Positions 24,601 to 37,100 of a stretch of 64,000 bases of DNA are shown piece after piece. A model generated the notes under the pieces. That model had not been told where the DNA came from, did not search any database, and saw only the letters and a list, made by a program, of their open reading frames with translations. The stretch lies in the NCBI GenBank assembly GCA_905183005.1, contig CAJJDO010000010.1:297865-361864 (forward strand), given 5' to 3'. The translations under genes were made by a program, and so were the position numbers. Position 1 is the stretch's first letter. The number at the start of each line of letters is the position of its first letter. This stretch comes from Paramecium pentaurelia. Taxonomy: Eukaryota > Ciliophora > Oligohymenophorea > Peniculida > Parameciidae.

Positions 24601-26861
24601 GTATTAGATCTATGCATGATCAAATTAAATATACAAGAACTTATGAACTTTCTTAAGATTATGAATTATAATCTTGGTATTACATGAAAATAAATTCTTT
24701 ATTTCCATAAAGAGCTCCTGTAGTCTATTAATATAGAATATTGTTTCCTGAAAGAATAGAATGTGGTGAAATTGATTAAGTATTTGATTGCCAAGAATAT
24801 CCAGGTAGAAACTTTCTTTTAGAAATCTATAGATAAGTATTTGACTTTGGATATAGTGTTTTTGAAGCTCTTAAATCAGAGAAATTAAAACATGTTGAAG
24901 AAAAACATAATAAAACTTAGAAAGAAATATAAAAAAAGGTAGTAAAGAGTTTTGAAGATTAAATGTTTAGAGTTAGTTAGTATATGGATAGAAGATCTAA
25001 AATGATTGCATATTTTTGGGGAATCAAATTAGCAAAATTTACTAAAGAATTGGAATTAATTAATAGTGATGATGAATTTCCAAATGGATTTGGAGATATT
25101 ATTAGGAAAGAGAATGGTTATGAATGTAAATATAAAATTAAGACTCCTGAATATGAACATATTAGTTATGTCTATAAAAAACATTATAAGCAAGTTTTTG
25201 AGAATATTAATGCATATATATCTGAGAAATTGGAAAGTGATGCTAATTTTCATGATGAATTGAATTAAATGTAATCCTCAAATTTTGAATTTGGTTAATC
25301 TTAATTATTTTCTTAAATAGATTAAAAAAAGGATATAAGTAAAACCAATGTTGAAAGAAGATTAACTAGATTCTTTAATTCCATATTGCCAAATGATTAA
25401 TGTTGTGAACTATTAAAAGTTAATATGAATGAATTTAAAATCATACCACATAATCTTTAATTACATTAAATTAGAATATAAAATGAAAGAGAACAAATCA
25501 AAACTTAACAATTTGATAATTAAACTACTTTCTTTGATTGGAATCATGAAGCAAATGAATAAAAGAGAAAAAAAGAAGAGGGATAATCATTAATAACTCC
25601 ATATTGTAATTATGTACTTTCACATTGTTTACCTATTGTTCGTTCATAATATGAATTGGCTGCTAATGTTTTATATTTATTACTTGTAGAACTTAAATAA
25701 TTAAAATTTTATGATAAATTTATTGATTTACAAATTTTATAAGAAGATATTCAATTTAAGATGAGTAAATCAAAAAAAATGGAATTTACAAGTAGAACAG
25801 ATAAGATTAAGGTATAATTATCAGAAATGTCTTAAATAGATTATTTTGATTGGTTCAAAAATAACTTTCAAATTGATAAATAAGAAACAATTGATTAAAT
25901 TATTAAAGGATTTAAAGATTCATATTTTATTAATGAAAATATGGTTTAATAGATGTAATAAATTTATAAAGAATAATAATATAATAAAAAAAAATAAATG
26001 CCAGATTTATTATATATGTTCCTATTTTTGAAATGTTTAGATGAAATGGATAGGTATATTACACTTCATAAATAAGTTAAGGAAAGAATGGCTGCTTTAA
26101 GTAAAAAATCATTGAAGATGGAATAGTATTTTAGTTAAACTGAAAGTCATATAGATACTTAAAAACAAGATAATACTATGAGATATTCAGAAATTGAATA
26201 ATTAAAGAATGAACAAAGATAATACGAATTTTGTATTAAAACAATTTTAGTCTACATATCTAGTGATGAATTTCAAAAAGAATTTTATTTTGATAGTGAA
26301 TAAGCAGAGTTGAAATCAAATTAAGTTAAAATTAAAGAATTAAAATTTAATTTAGAATATTATAGTCATTATATGCAAAATAATTTAACTCATTATGATA
26401 GTGAAGAAAGAGAAACTGAAATATAAGATCAAATAGCTAAGTATTTTGGATTCAAATAAGATAATAATTAGTAAAAGGAATTTATTGAATCAAAAAGATA
26501 TTTTTAACCATTAGAATAAGGAAATAATAAAAATGAATGGGGGAAACTAGATTAAGAAACAATTGATGAAAGAATGTAAGAATTAGAGAAAAAGAGAAGA
26601 GATGAATTAATTTTAAAAATACAAGAAAATGATACTAAAATTCCATATCTAAAAGATTACATCAAAGATGATATATAATCTAAATGGGTTGAAGGAATGG
26701 CAGCATAACAAGGAAAGTTTATAGATGCCAGACCAGATAATTAAAAAACAGGAATCTATGTTGATACAGTAAAAACAGTGGAAAAGAAATTAGATGAAAA
26801 AATAGATTCAGTCATTAAAAAGTTTATGTAAGATAAGATGAATAATTTTAATAAGAAATGA
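21668..26861 (+). CDS. Large protein with NDPK-like domains
   Basis: 1706 residues after introns at 21780-21802 (23 nt), 23867-23891 (25 nt) and 23979-24003 (25 nt). The N-terminal region around residues 90-135 has a cysteine cluster (GPCRICSNKENKCPFYRAC, then SCLNCGCPMNSH) likely to bind metal. Two regions resemble nucleoside diphosphate kinase folds: one from about residue 520 (RILIIYRP, then MTEGYSQVVLYARPGA, then LPMNFHNFFEQF) and one from about 755 (IEHIYLIVKP, then YKQAPLYMLSLMK). The canonical NDPK NxxHGSD active site is not intact, so I infer a structural rather than catalytic use. The rest is helical, with acidic/basic coiled coil at the C-terminus. Such NDPK-like tandem proteins are often axonemal, but that is inference. 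Confidence 0.6.
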
Positions 26862-27128
26862 TGAATCAATTAAAAAATATTATTATTTTATGACTAAAAA
26901 ATGATTATTTATTATAATCATCTAATATATTTATTTAAAATGGAAATAATTTTAAATATATATATATAAGAATAAGATTTTAGAGTAATTATTTAATAAA
27001 TTTTTTAGTATTCATTTAAGATTCTAAAAATTATTAATTTAGTTTAATCTAATGTTTAAAAAAATAGACAAATTTTATTTATAAACTATTAAAATTCAAA
27101 TATGCAAATATTATTTATGTAAAATAAA

Positions 27129-28786
27129 TCATTTTTTGGCAGTTTATAATAACATATTCGCAAATTCATCATATTAGATGATTCCATCCCCATTTTTATC
27201 ACATTATGCTATAATTTATGCCCATTAGGTATTATCAATATCTACACCACACATAATATCTTATAACTCTTGTTTAGTAATTTAACCATTGCCATCCTAT
27301 TTATAATTAATTTAAATACTTTATCAAACATTTTAAAAGCTTGATCAATTTTAGTTTTTGATAAAATTGTATTTTGTTTTGCTGATGCAACTAAAAATTC
27401 AGTATAACTTATTTTTCCTGAGTTATTTTAATCAATTTATGTAAATATCTCCTCTACTAAATGTTTAGCCTTTAATTCATCATTAAATACCTGAGTGTAA
27501 GCTAATTTTTTTAATATTTCTCTTATAAATACCTTATATTAACTCTTCTTTTGAAAGTTATCCATCTTTATTTTTATCCATACTCTAAAAGGTTTAATTT
27601 AATTAATCTTTCTCTTCATTAGACATCATTTCTCCTGCAATCATTTATAAAATAGCTGCTCTCATATTACTTTCATTCTAAAATATTAATAGAATAATAT
27701 TTTTACATGAAATTTACCCAAATCACTCATTACATCTAAACTTATCTTATCTTCTTTTGCTTTTTCTTTGATCCAAGGATCATTCAAAATTTCACTTGCT
27801 GATGGTCTTTTCTTTGGATCTAATTAAAGCATAGATTTAATCAGAGTTTGAGCTTCAAAAGATAAACTAGTAAATTCTTTTGAATTAAAATTATATTTTC
27901 CTGATTTGATATTAGCGAATAATTGTTGTAAACTTTAGACTTTGACATCAAATGGGAATTTTCCAGTAAGAATTTAATACAAAATGACCCCACATGACCA
28001 GATATCACATTTTTCAGTATAATTTTTGTCTATGACTTCAGGAGCTATATATAATGGCTATAATAATAATAAGATTAGATAAATACTGTTCCAATAACTT
28101 AAGTCTATGATTCTCCACTTACTTACTTTTTGGCAGTACCAAAATCAATTACTTTTATAGGGGATTTTGGATCTGGAGAAGCTAACATGATATTTGATGG
28201 TTTCATATCTCTATAAAATATAAAATTATGATATACCTATGTATTATATTTTAGGCATGACAATAAGAAAGAGCCAATAATACTTATTTCATGTACTCTG
28301 CTGCTGTTCTCTCATTGAAAGTTTATAATTTTGTTAATTTATCTAGTAATTCCCCTCCATTTAAGTATTCGGTAACCAAATAGTAATTTTGACTATCTTG
28401 ATACAATTCAAATAATTTGACAATGTTTTAATGATCCATATCTTTTAATAAGGCCACTTCACTAAACATAGCATCCTCTTATTCCTTGAGTATTTTCTTT
28501 TTTTAAATTTATTTCATTGCTCTTTATTAACCAGTCTTCTTATGTTAGACAAGTCTCACCTATCCATATGAACCTAACTGATAATTTAATCATAATACCT
28601 TCACCTAATATTTTGTTAATGATATAAGTATCAGTTATATCACCCTGCTTTAAATTAACAAAGATGTTGGGGCCAACCTCGAATTTATTTACAGCCAATT
28701 CTAAGACTCAAATTAATTTACTTACATTTCTGTTCTTTAGACATTTGTTATTGTTTATCTCCTGATTTACCACCGCATGCTCCCAT
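27129..28786 (-). CDS. Calcium-dependent protein kinase (CDPK)
   Basis: 489 residues; seven introns at 27306-ish, 27510-27540, 27686-27714, 28061-28089, 28219-28244, 28585-28609 and 28706-28730 (23-31 nt), approximate to a few bases for some. CDPKs are Ser/Thr kinases activated directly by calcium. N-terminus MGACGGKSG suits myristoylation and palmitoylation. Kinase motifs in order: LGEGSYGQVRLV, AMKQI, IIHRDMKPSNIM, VIDFGTA, GTPLYIAPEV, CDIWSCGVILY. Four EF-hand regions follow, including MDKNKDGQLSKEEL, IDQNNSGKISYTEF, FDKDGNGQITKQEL and CDKNGDGIIQYDEF. HRDMKPSN replaces the usual HRDLKPEN. With seven introns removed the length is an exact multiple of three. Confidence 0.95.
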
Positions 28787-28871
28787 TATTAAATAAATTT
28801 ATTGATAACAAATCTAATAAAATTTAAAGTGTCTTATTTAAGATGTTATTTAACACAAATTTCTAATTATT

Positions 28872-31800
28872 ATGCAAAAAAATTATTTACCTGAAATTCA
28901 ATAATCACAATCAGCCCATCATTTTGAAACTAAAGGCAAATCTAAAATGCATTCTCCTAGTTCTTCAATAGAATGGGATCAATTAATCAATACTTCTATA
29001 CCAAATTCAGTCAAACAATAGTTAAATCCTAAAGGTTAAACAGTTATCAATTTATCAAAATTGGGACCTTGTTCTGATATTTCATATCTTAGATCCACTA
29101 AAAGAAACTTTGCTAAACTTGGTACTAGCATATACAAAGAACCTGAGCTCTAATAAACTGTACATTATTATACATAATTTAGAAATACGACAAGAATATG
29201 TAATCATTTTATGGCACTCTCTATCGTAAAACAAATACTCGTATTCCTTTTAATACTAATTTGGAAAAAGAAAGGTTTTAAGGTCATTTATTAGATTTCA
29301 CAGAATTGTTTTAAGACAATCAAAGATCAACAAACTTGTAAAAATACTTTGGAGAAATTTTAAAATTAGAGATGTAATAATCAATTCAAGAAAAAGAAAT
29401 GATTCCACCAAATAGGTAATAAGCCATTGATTTGAGAGATTGGTTATTCATGATGATTGCATATACTAAATAAGAGTGTTCAAATATGAATACAAGAGAA
29501 TTAGCAGAAAGAATATAACTTATATATGCATCATGTCTTAGAGAATTAATTAAGTATGTATTAATCATCAAATAGATAAGTGAGTATTGAATGCACAGAA
29601 AGAGGAGATCTACTATAAACTGTTTGGGATTTTTATGTGGAATTGATTGGCCAAATTATTAAATGTTACTCAGAACAACAAAGAGAATCAGAAAAATCTT
29701 ACTTAGAATAAATGTAAAGAATCTAAAATTTTCATGATTCTTAAATGGATATAGCAAAATAGAGATATTAAGAATACTAAAATCAAATTATAAAAATCAA
29801 AAACGAAACTTCTGACTCCATTGATGAATTAAATCTGACCAAAACTAAAATGTTATTATTAACATCAGAAATGAGATAATTAATAGAAACTAATGAAACA
29901 TAAAAAAATGAGATTGACTCTTTATTATTATAAATTATGCTACTTAAAACATAAGATAATAATGATAATAAGAAAATTGAAGATTAGAAAATTGATGTTC
30001 AATTAGCAAAAGGTAAAAGTATTGTATCTCATTTACTAAATTATAAATCTATTGCTACAGAATATAAATTTAATAAGAATAAGGTTAAGAATACTAATTT
30101 TTAAAAATTTGAATAACTTAGAGAACAAGAATAACTACTCAAAATTGATTTAATTAATCAACAAATTTTAGAACCTGATATTGAATATGCAGATGAGGAA
30201 ATATAAGTTTAATTGGATTTAGAATAAAAATAAACATAAACAGACTTAAACTCATAATAATTAAATGATTAAATCTTATAATTAGAAAATCTATAATCCT
30301 AAATTCAACAAATGGAATAATAATAATAAGATAAAGATTAATTAATTGTTAATTAGTAATATGAGTTATAGTAATAAAATTAAAAATCTGTTTAAGAGTA
30401 ATTAATATTAGAATAAAGATTGATGGAGGCAATATCTCTAATTTAAGAATCAGAACTGGATTGTAAAGAATCTATTTGTGAAACTCTTAATTTATCGATT
30501 CAATAAACTTAACAACTTTCATAAAAATTGATTCAATTAGAAAAAGAAGAGACTCAATAGAAAATTGATTTAATGGAAAAAGAAGATGTAAATTAAGAAT
30601 TAGAATCTAAGCTTACATAAGCAGTTTAGGATTTTATTGAAATAATTAAAAAGAAAAAAAGTTAAATAAAGAAATTAATGAAATAAAAAAGTAGTTTATA
30701 AGGTACATTAAAATAAATAACAACAACTTACAATATTGAGATAAATTAACCAGAAATAATGGAAGAAGAAAAAGAGTCATCTTAATTTAAGAGTTTTGAT
30801 TAATCATCAGATATAAATAATGATCTTAAAAATGCTTAATAAGAGGAAGAATACATAGATGAATAAGATGAATTAGATTATTAACTAACAGATAGAAGTA
30901 AAGTCAAAGAATAAGAATAAGAAGAAGGTTCAAAAGCTAAAAAATAACTAAAAAGAATTATATAAGGAAATGAAAAAAATGATTCATAATATATAGTTTC
31001 AGAAGATGATAAAAAATAAAATGATGAAGATTTTGAAAGAAATTTATCAGAATAATTATTAAATTAAGAATAAACAAAGAATTCTTCAGGTTTCAATTAA
31101 TTTATTGAAAATTAAACTCCAACTATCAGAACAAATAATAATGATTAAAGTATCTAAATAAAGAAAGGAAGATAACCTAGTTTATAAAATATTTAAAAAC
31201 CTAAAAAATAACCAATTACTCCTAGATAAACTAAATATTCTCTACAAATTGAATAATTTAAAGAAGAACATAATACTATTCCAAATGAGTAATAATATGC
31301 TTAAAGAAATTCCCCTTAATAAATACCTATAAAGAAAATTGAAAAAATTAATAAATAGGCTTCTTAATCTTAATTAATAGATGGATCTTAATAGAATACA
31401 TAATAATAGAATTAATAATCAATTTAATAAAGAAAATAATAACTTGTTTAAGATAATGAATTATTTTTAAATATAAAAAAATAAAAGTCAGTAAAAACTC
31501 AAAAGCATTCCATTTTAGAATAAAAAAATCTGTCTTAGATCAAGTCAACTTAAGAATTTGATGAGATTAATAATTCAAGTAATTAATTCTCAAATTAAAG
31601 ATCATCTTATTAATTTGACTTAAAATAAAAAGGATAAAAGCAAAGTTAATTTGATAAGAATATTATCAATTCATCATAAAATGATGAGTCTCAATCTGAT
31701 GAATTTGATTTTGAATCTTCTCCTAGTATTTTTAATAATAATTAGAATGAAAGGGTGAAATCAGTAATTTTGTAATATAAAGATCAGAAAAATAAAATAA

Positions 31801-32964
31801 GGAGTAGATATAATCCAATCTAATTAGAATAGAAAAATTAAAAAAGATTCAGAAGAATTTATAGCTAAAATACAGATATAGCTAATGGATTATTGACAGA
31901 TGTTAAAATGAAAAAAAAGCCTAATAAGAAAATACAATTTTCAATTTTATAATTATAAAAATTGGTTACTTAAATACTAAATGATATTTGCAAATAAGCT
32001 GAAGGATATAAGATACCATTTCATGTATGTATCTATGATTATTATAAAAATAAATATGGATTTAAGTAGGTTGCAGAAAAAAAAATTCGTTAGGTTTATT
32101 AATTTATTTATTATGAAAAAGGAAATCATATCAAGGCTTAATTACTTGCATAATTTTGTTATATGGTTGGAGAAATGGATGAAATTGGATAAAAATTATT
32201 AACAGAAAGTTATTAATATTTTTCATCAAAAAATGATCTAAATTATGGTAAGGTTGATTTATTATTAACATATGAATAAGCCAGTGAATTTCTAACAGAG
32301 AAATCATCTAGATGGTTACATTAATAATAGATATAATCTTTATTATAATAATATAGAAATTAACAATAAAATAGTTAAAGATATTTTATTAATCATGATA
32401 ATTTACTTATTAAAATATTAGAATTATATTCAAATAATAAAAAAGATCAATAAAGTATATTAGAATCCTTGTTTAAAGCAGCTGATTTAGATGGAAATAA
32501 ATTAATTGAATTTTCAGAGGTACTTTATTAGCTTTATAATTTTAGTTTAAAACTTTATATAGAGCTATTCATTAATAAAAACTATCCAAATCTAAACTCC
32601 TTTAAATATTTACAAGCAATGCAGATTTTCAAGATGAAAATGGAGATAAAATGTTAACTCTTCCAAGATTTACTGAAATGTCAATAGAATTAGGAATATT
32701 TTAAAAAGAACTTGTATTAAAGTATGGTGAAGGCAGCGAGGCATTGATGAATTATTGGGAAAGAGATAAAACTGCTATTAAATATAGGTATATATGAAGA
32801 CATAAATTAGATTTTTGAGAGCCAAAAAATTCTAAAAGGTTAGACACACATTTTAAGAACTTGAAAATTAGATTAAATATTAAGAAAAAGATAAATAACT
32901 CATTTTATGGGTAAGTTACAAATTATTAAACGAAGAATCTTAAAGAGTTTTACTAAAGTATTGA
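28872..32964 (+). CDS. AXDND1-like axonemal dynein light-chain domain protein
   Basis: 1332 residues with introns at 29160-29182, 29554-29575, 32520-32545 and 32788-32810. Around residues 210-250 the segment CLRELIKQVSIECTERGDLL matches the p28 (DNALI1) axonemal dynein light-chain family, where the same order ELIRQVTI.C.ERG occurs. The upstream domain and a long following coiled coil fit AXDND1-type proteins rather than the short p28. The middle 500 residues are Gln/Lys/Ser-rich and probably disordered. Near residue 1190 a single EF-hand loop DLDGNKLIEFSE is seen, and the C-terminus is helical. A role in the ciliary axoneme is inferred from family membership. Confidence 0.7.
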
Positions 32965-33145
32965 TATAAAATAAATTATATAGTTATGAAACCAGATAAT
33001 GTATGCTTTAATTATTGCCAGAACTTTATATAATTGAACAACTAAATAAAGATATTGAATAGTTAGAGTGATTTATTCATGAAGTTTTTCACTTTTTCTT
33101 TAATAATATTTATTAATCTATATTTATAAAAGAATAAGAATATAT

Positions 33146-33887
33146 TCAATTTTTAATTTTTATAAAAAATATATTATCATTTTATCTACGATTTGAAGTC
33201 TTTTATAAATTAATTGTATTTGGTTCTTTATAAAAAATATAATTAGAGTCATATTAAGATTCTTAATTTTATTATTCATTATCTTCAATTTCAAAATTAA
33301 TCTTAAAAATTTTACTAATTTCAAAATCATTAGTTTCTGTATCATAATTCTAATCATTATTTAATTCATATTCATCATTATTTTGATTTTAATTCAGAAT
33401 CTGTTATGCCATAATAAGAGAGGTAGTTTCATTTGGGATGCATGTGAAATCCACATGAATCAATGTCTATTTCATTTCTTTAACAATTTCAGTTAATCTA
33501 TATTTATTATCAAAATATACCCATATATTGGTTTCCAATTCTATTATTCTAATAATCTTAAGTAAAATTTTTTATCCCTTCTATCTATGTTTGGATGTAG
33601 AGTATCAGATTCAGTCTATATCCTCGGAGGGAGGATTGGATATTTTATTCTAAAATCTAGGAGAAACTTAAAATAAAAATAAATCTTACTAAATAATTTC
33701 TATTTCTATAAAATCCAATTTGAGGAGTCATTGAAATTTTCAATATATTTTGATCCATTTTCATTGCAATTTCACAAGTATCATCATTTAATTCTCCTAA
33801 TTTCTAATCTTACATGTCAATTTATAATCTTCTTAATGAACACTGTTCATCACTGTTTCTTTAAGGTTATTTATTAAAAAAAAACAT
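33146..33887 (-). CDS. UBC-like protein lacking catalytic cysteine
   Basis: 231 residues with introns at 33498-33520 (23 nt) and 33667-33689 (23 nt, ends AAG). The first 140 residues have an E2 fold closest to the NEDD8 E2 UBC12: LRRLQIDMQDQKLGELN, IGFYRNRNYLFLLDFRIKYP, PPRIQTES, LHPNID, and NWKPIYGLTEIVKEM. Where E2s carry the catalytic cysteine shortly after HPNI (NVCLNIL), this protein reads RRDKKFYLRLL with no cysteine. It is thus probably a UEV-type non-catalytic variant. The tail is acidic and Asn/Gln-rich. A paralogue with the cysteine would be expected elsewhere. Confidence 0.75.
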
Positions 33888-34163
33888 TTTTATTACTATA
33901 ATTATAATTAATATTTATTATTGAATTTTAATATTAATCAAAATACTTTTTTTCGAAATGAAATATATTAATTAATTTAATATATTTAATTAAATTTATA
34001 AATAATTATATAAGGTAAGACAATTTTATATAAATAGGTTTAATAAATAATTATTATATTTTTCATTCATAAATTTTTTTTCAAAATAATTAAGTTTTCA
34101 ACCAAAATTAAATTACATGAAAACAATTATGAAAAATATTAATTTGTAAAATAAAAATTTTAT

Positions 34164-37100
34164 ATGGATAATTTAGTAGAAGAATAGAATTCTACACATT
34201 ATGAAAATGATGATCGAAAAATAGAGGAGATAAATTAAAAAGAGGATTAAGCTCATTGTAATTAGTAGAATTATATTAATTAATTGGATGAATAACCAAA
34301 GGTACATTAAATAGTTTAGGATTCCATTGTAAAAAATGAAAATGAAAATCATTAATAAATAATACAATTATAAGAAAATATTAAGAATGCAAAACTTGAA
34401 ATTGAATAAAATATTAAAAAATATACCAGTTTAGAATATGAATTTAATGATGTGCAATCTTGCTTATAAAAATAAATTAAAACATTGTAAGATGAATTTA
34501 ATAATTAACATAAAGAGTATTAAAGCCAAATCAAATAGTATTAGAATTAAATAGACAATAAGCAGTCAGAGATTGAAAAATTTTAAGTTTAATTATAAAA
34601 ATCAGAATAAAAATATTAAAAACTTTAAGAAGTTTAATTAGAATAGAATAATCAGCATAGAATAGATATAGAATCATTAATAGAAAGATTATAGTAATCA
34701 GAATCCTCTAAAGATATATTATAATAAGAATTGTAGAAGCATTAAACTAATTTAGATATAATCTCAAAATAAAAAATAGAAATTGAATCATATAATATAC
34801 AACTATCTGAATAAAATAAATTATTTGATATAATTAAATAAGATAATAAAATAATTATAGAGAATTTAGATAAAAAACTAAAAAAAGAAGAATAGAAAAC
34901 ATATGATACAAATAATGAAAAACTTTAATTAGAATAATCTTTTTAAAAACAATTAAATGAAAAGAATGAATAATTAAAAAAGATATAGAATGAAATTAAT
35001 TAATTGAATCAATAATTAATTTCATACAAGTCTTTAGAATAAAAAATTGAAAAAGATAATATTGATATCAATGATTTGAAATAAAAGTAAGAACATATTA
35101 TTAATGTAAATGAACAATACAAAATTAAAGTAAAATAGCAAGAGGACATTATTTCATAATTTATTGATGAAAATACTTAATTTAAAAAATAAGTTGAAGA
35201 TTAATAGAATCAAATAATAGAACTAAAAGAATAGTGTTGGAAAGAAATTGAATAAAAGTCACATTTTGATATAAAATATTAAAGTTTATAAGAAGAAATA
35301 GATGAAGCTGAATTGAAGATAAATTTATTAGAATCTAAATTACTAGATTAATAAAATATATAAAAATAAAATGAAAGCATATCTTTTCAAAATTTACAAA
35401 AATTATAAAATAATATTTCATCTCTCAATTAAAAACTAGTAGAAGATAAATAAATTTATGAGGATAAGATTTAGGAATTGGACAATTTATTATAATAAGA
35501 ATAACATAATAATTAGATGATAAGAAAATAAGAAGAAGATTTAAATATTCAAATTGAATAACTTAATATACAAAAAGAAGACTTAGAAAAATAAATAAAA
35601 TAAAATTCACAATAGATATTATTTTTAGATTAATTAATTTTGGATTTAAAAATAAAAAATTAATCATAAAAAGATGAAATTACGTATCTTATTTAATAAA
35701 TAGATGAAAATAATTTAAAGTCAACATAAGATTTTAGTTATTAAGTACAATTAACATAGAAATTAAATTAATATGAAGATATAATATTAGAATTGTAGAA
35801 GAATAAAAGCTAACTCTAATTAGAACTAGTATAAATTAAAGAAAGTAGCAGTATAGAAAAAACTTAAATATTATAAGTATTATCTAATACAAAAGAAGAA
35901 ATAAAAATTTCTGAAGAAAATATTAAAGAAAAATTAAAAGATAAGAATAGAATTATATTGAACTTAAAATTGGATATAAAAAATATATAATAACATATTT
36001 CATAGTAATAGGAAGAAAACAATAATTATAATTAAAAATTACAATAATCAGAGGAAAATAATTCAGAACTTATTAAACAAATTGAAATTTAAATTTTTAA
36101 GTTAATGAAAATTAAGATACAATAAAATAACTTGAATAAATTAAATCATCATTCTAATCTTAATTAGTGATATGGACACAAACAGTTAATTTAAAGGTGA
36201 GTGAATTAGAATAATTATCATAAAAAAATGATTCAAATACTAAATTACTTATGTAAGAAATTTAAACATTAAGTTAAAGATCAAAAGATTAAGAATTACT
36301 TAATCAAACAAAACTATTGTTTCTAATAATGAAATTTAAAAGGATAAAAAAATAGAATAGCTTTAATAGGAACTTACAGAAGCAATTACAAATTTGGAAA
36401 TTAATAAGTAAACTTATGAAGCCTAATTTTTTACATTACGAGAAGAATTAAATAAATAATATGATGAAATGCTTAAAAATAAATTAAATATATAAAAAAT
36501 ATAACTTAGTAATTAATATGATTAATAGAATTTTGAACTTACAAATGATATTTAAATTTAAAAATAATTGTTTTTAGATTCTTAATAAGAATTAAAATAA
36601 TTGAAGGATCAATAGATTTTAAATAAAAATTCTTATTAAAAAGATATTGAAGATTTAACTTAATTAACGAAATATTTAGAATATTAAAAAAAAATAATGA
36701 TCCAAAAATTTCAAATAGAAATTGATATTTAAAAATGCTAAATTATATAGGAATAAAGCAATAATGAATAGAGTTTAGAAAAAATCAATTAATAATAGTA
36801 ATAGATCTAAGATTTAGTAGTCAAACAAGAATAACTTCATATTGATTTAGAACATATGTAATTAATTTTGAAATAAAAATAAGAAAAAGAAGTTAAACTA
36901 TTAAATGATTTCAATTCTTAAAGTTTACTGTTAGAAGAAACTTAGTTGAACCTTCATTCAAAAGTTCAATATATAAAAGATTAAGAATAATAATATTAAG
37001 CTGAGATTCAATCATTGAAAGATAAAGGTTTTGGTTTAAACAATTAAATTATGAAATTAGAATAACAAATACTTTAATTATAAAATTAACATTAAATTGA

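Noticed and set aside
36051..36110. Intron to explain the first break in the coiled-coil gene
   Set aside because: No GT lies between the last in-frame coding and the shifted frame, and the upstream alternative (47 nt) leads into a TGA.
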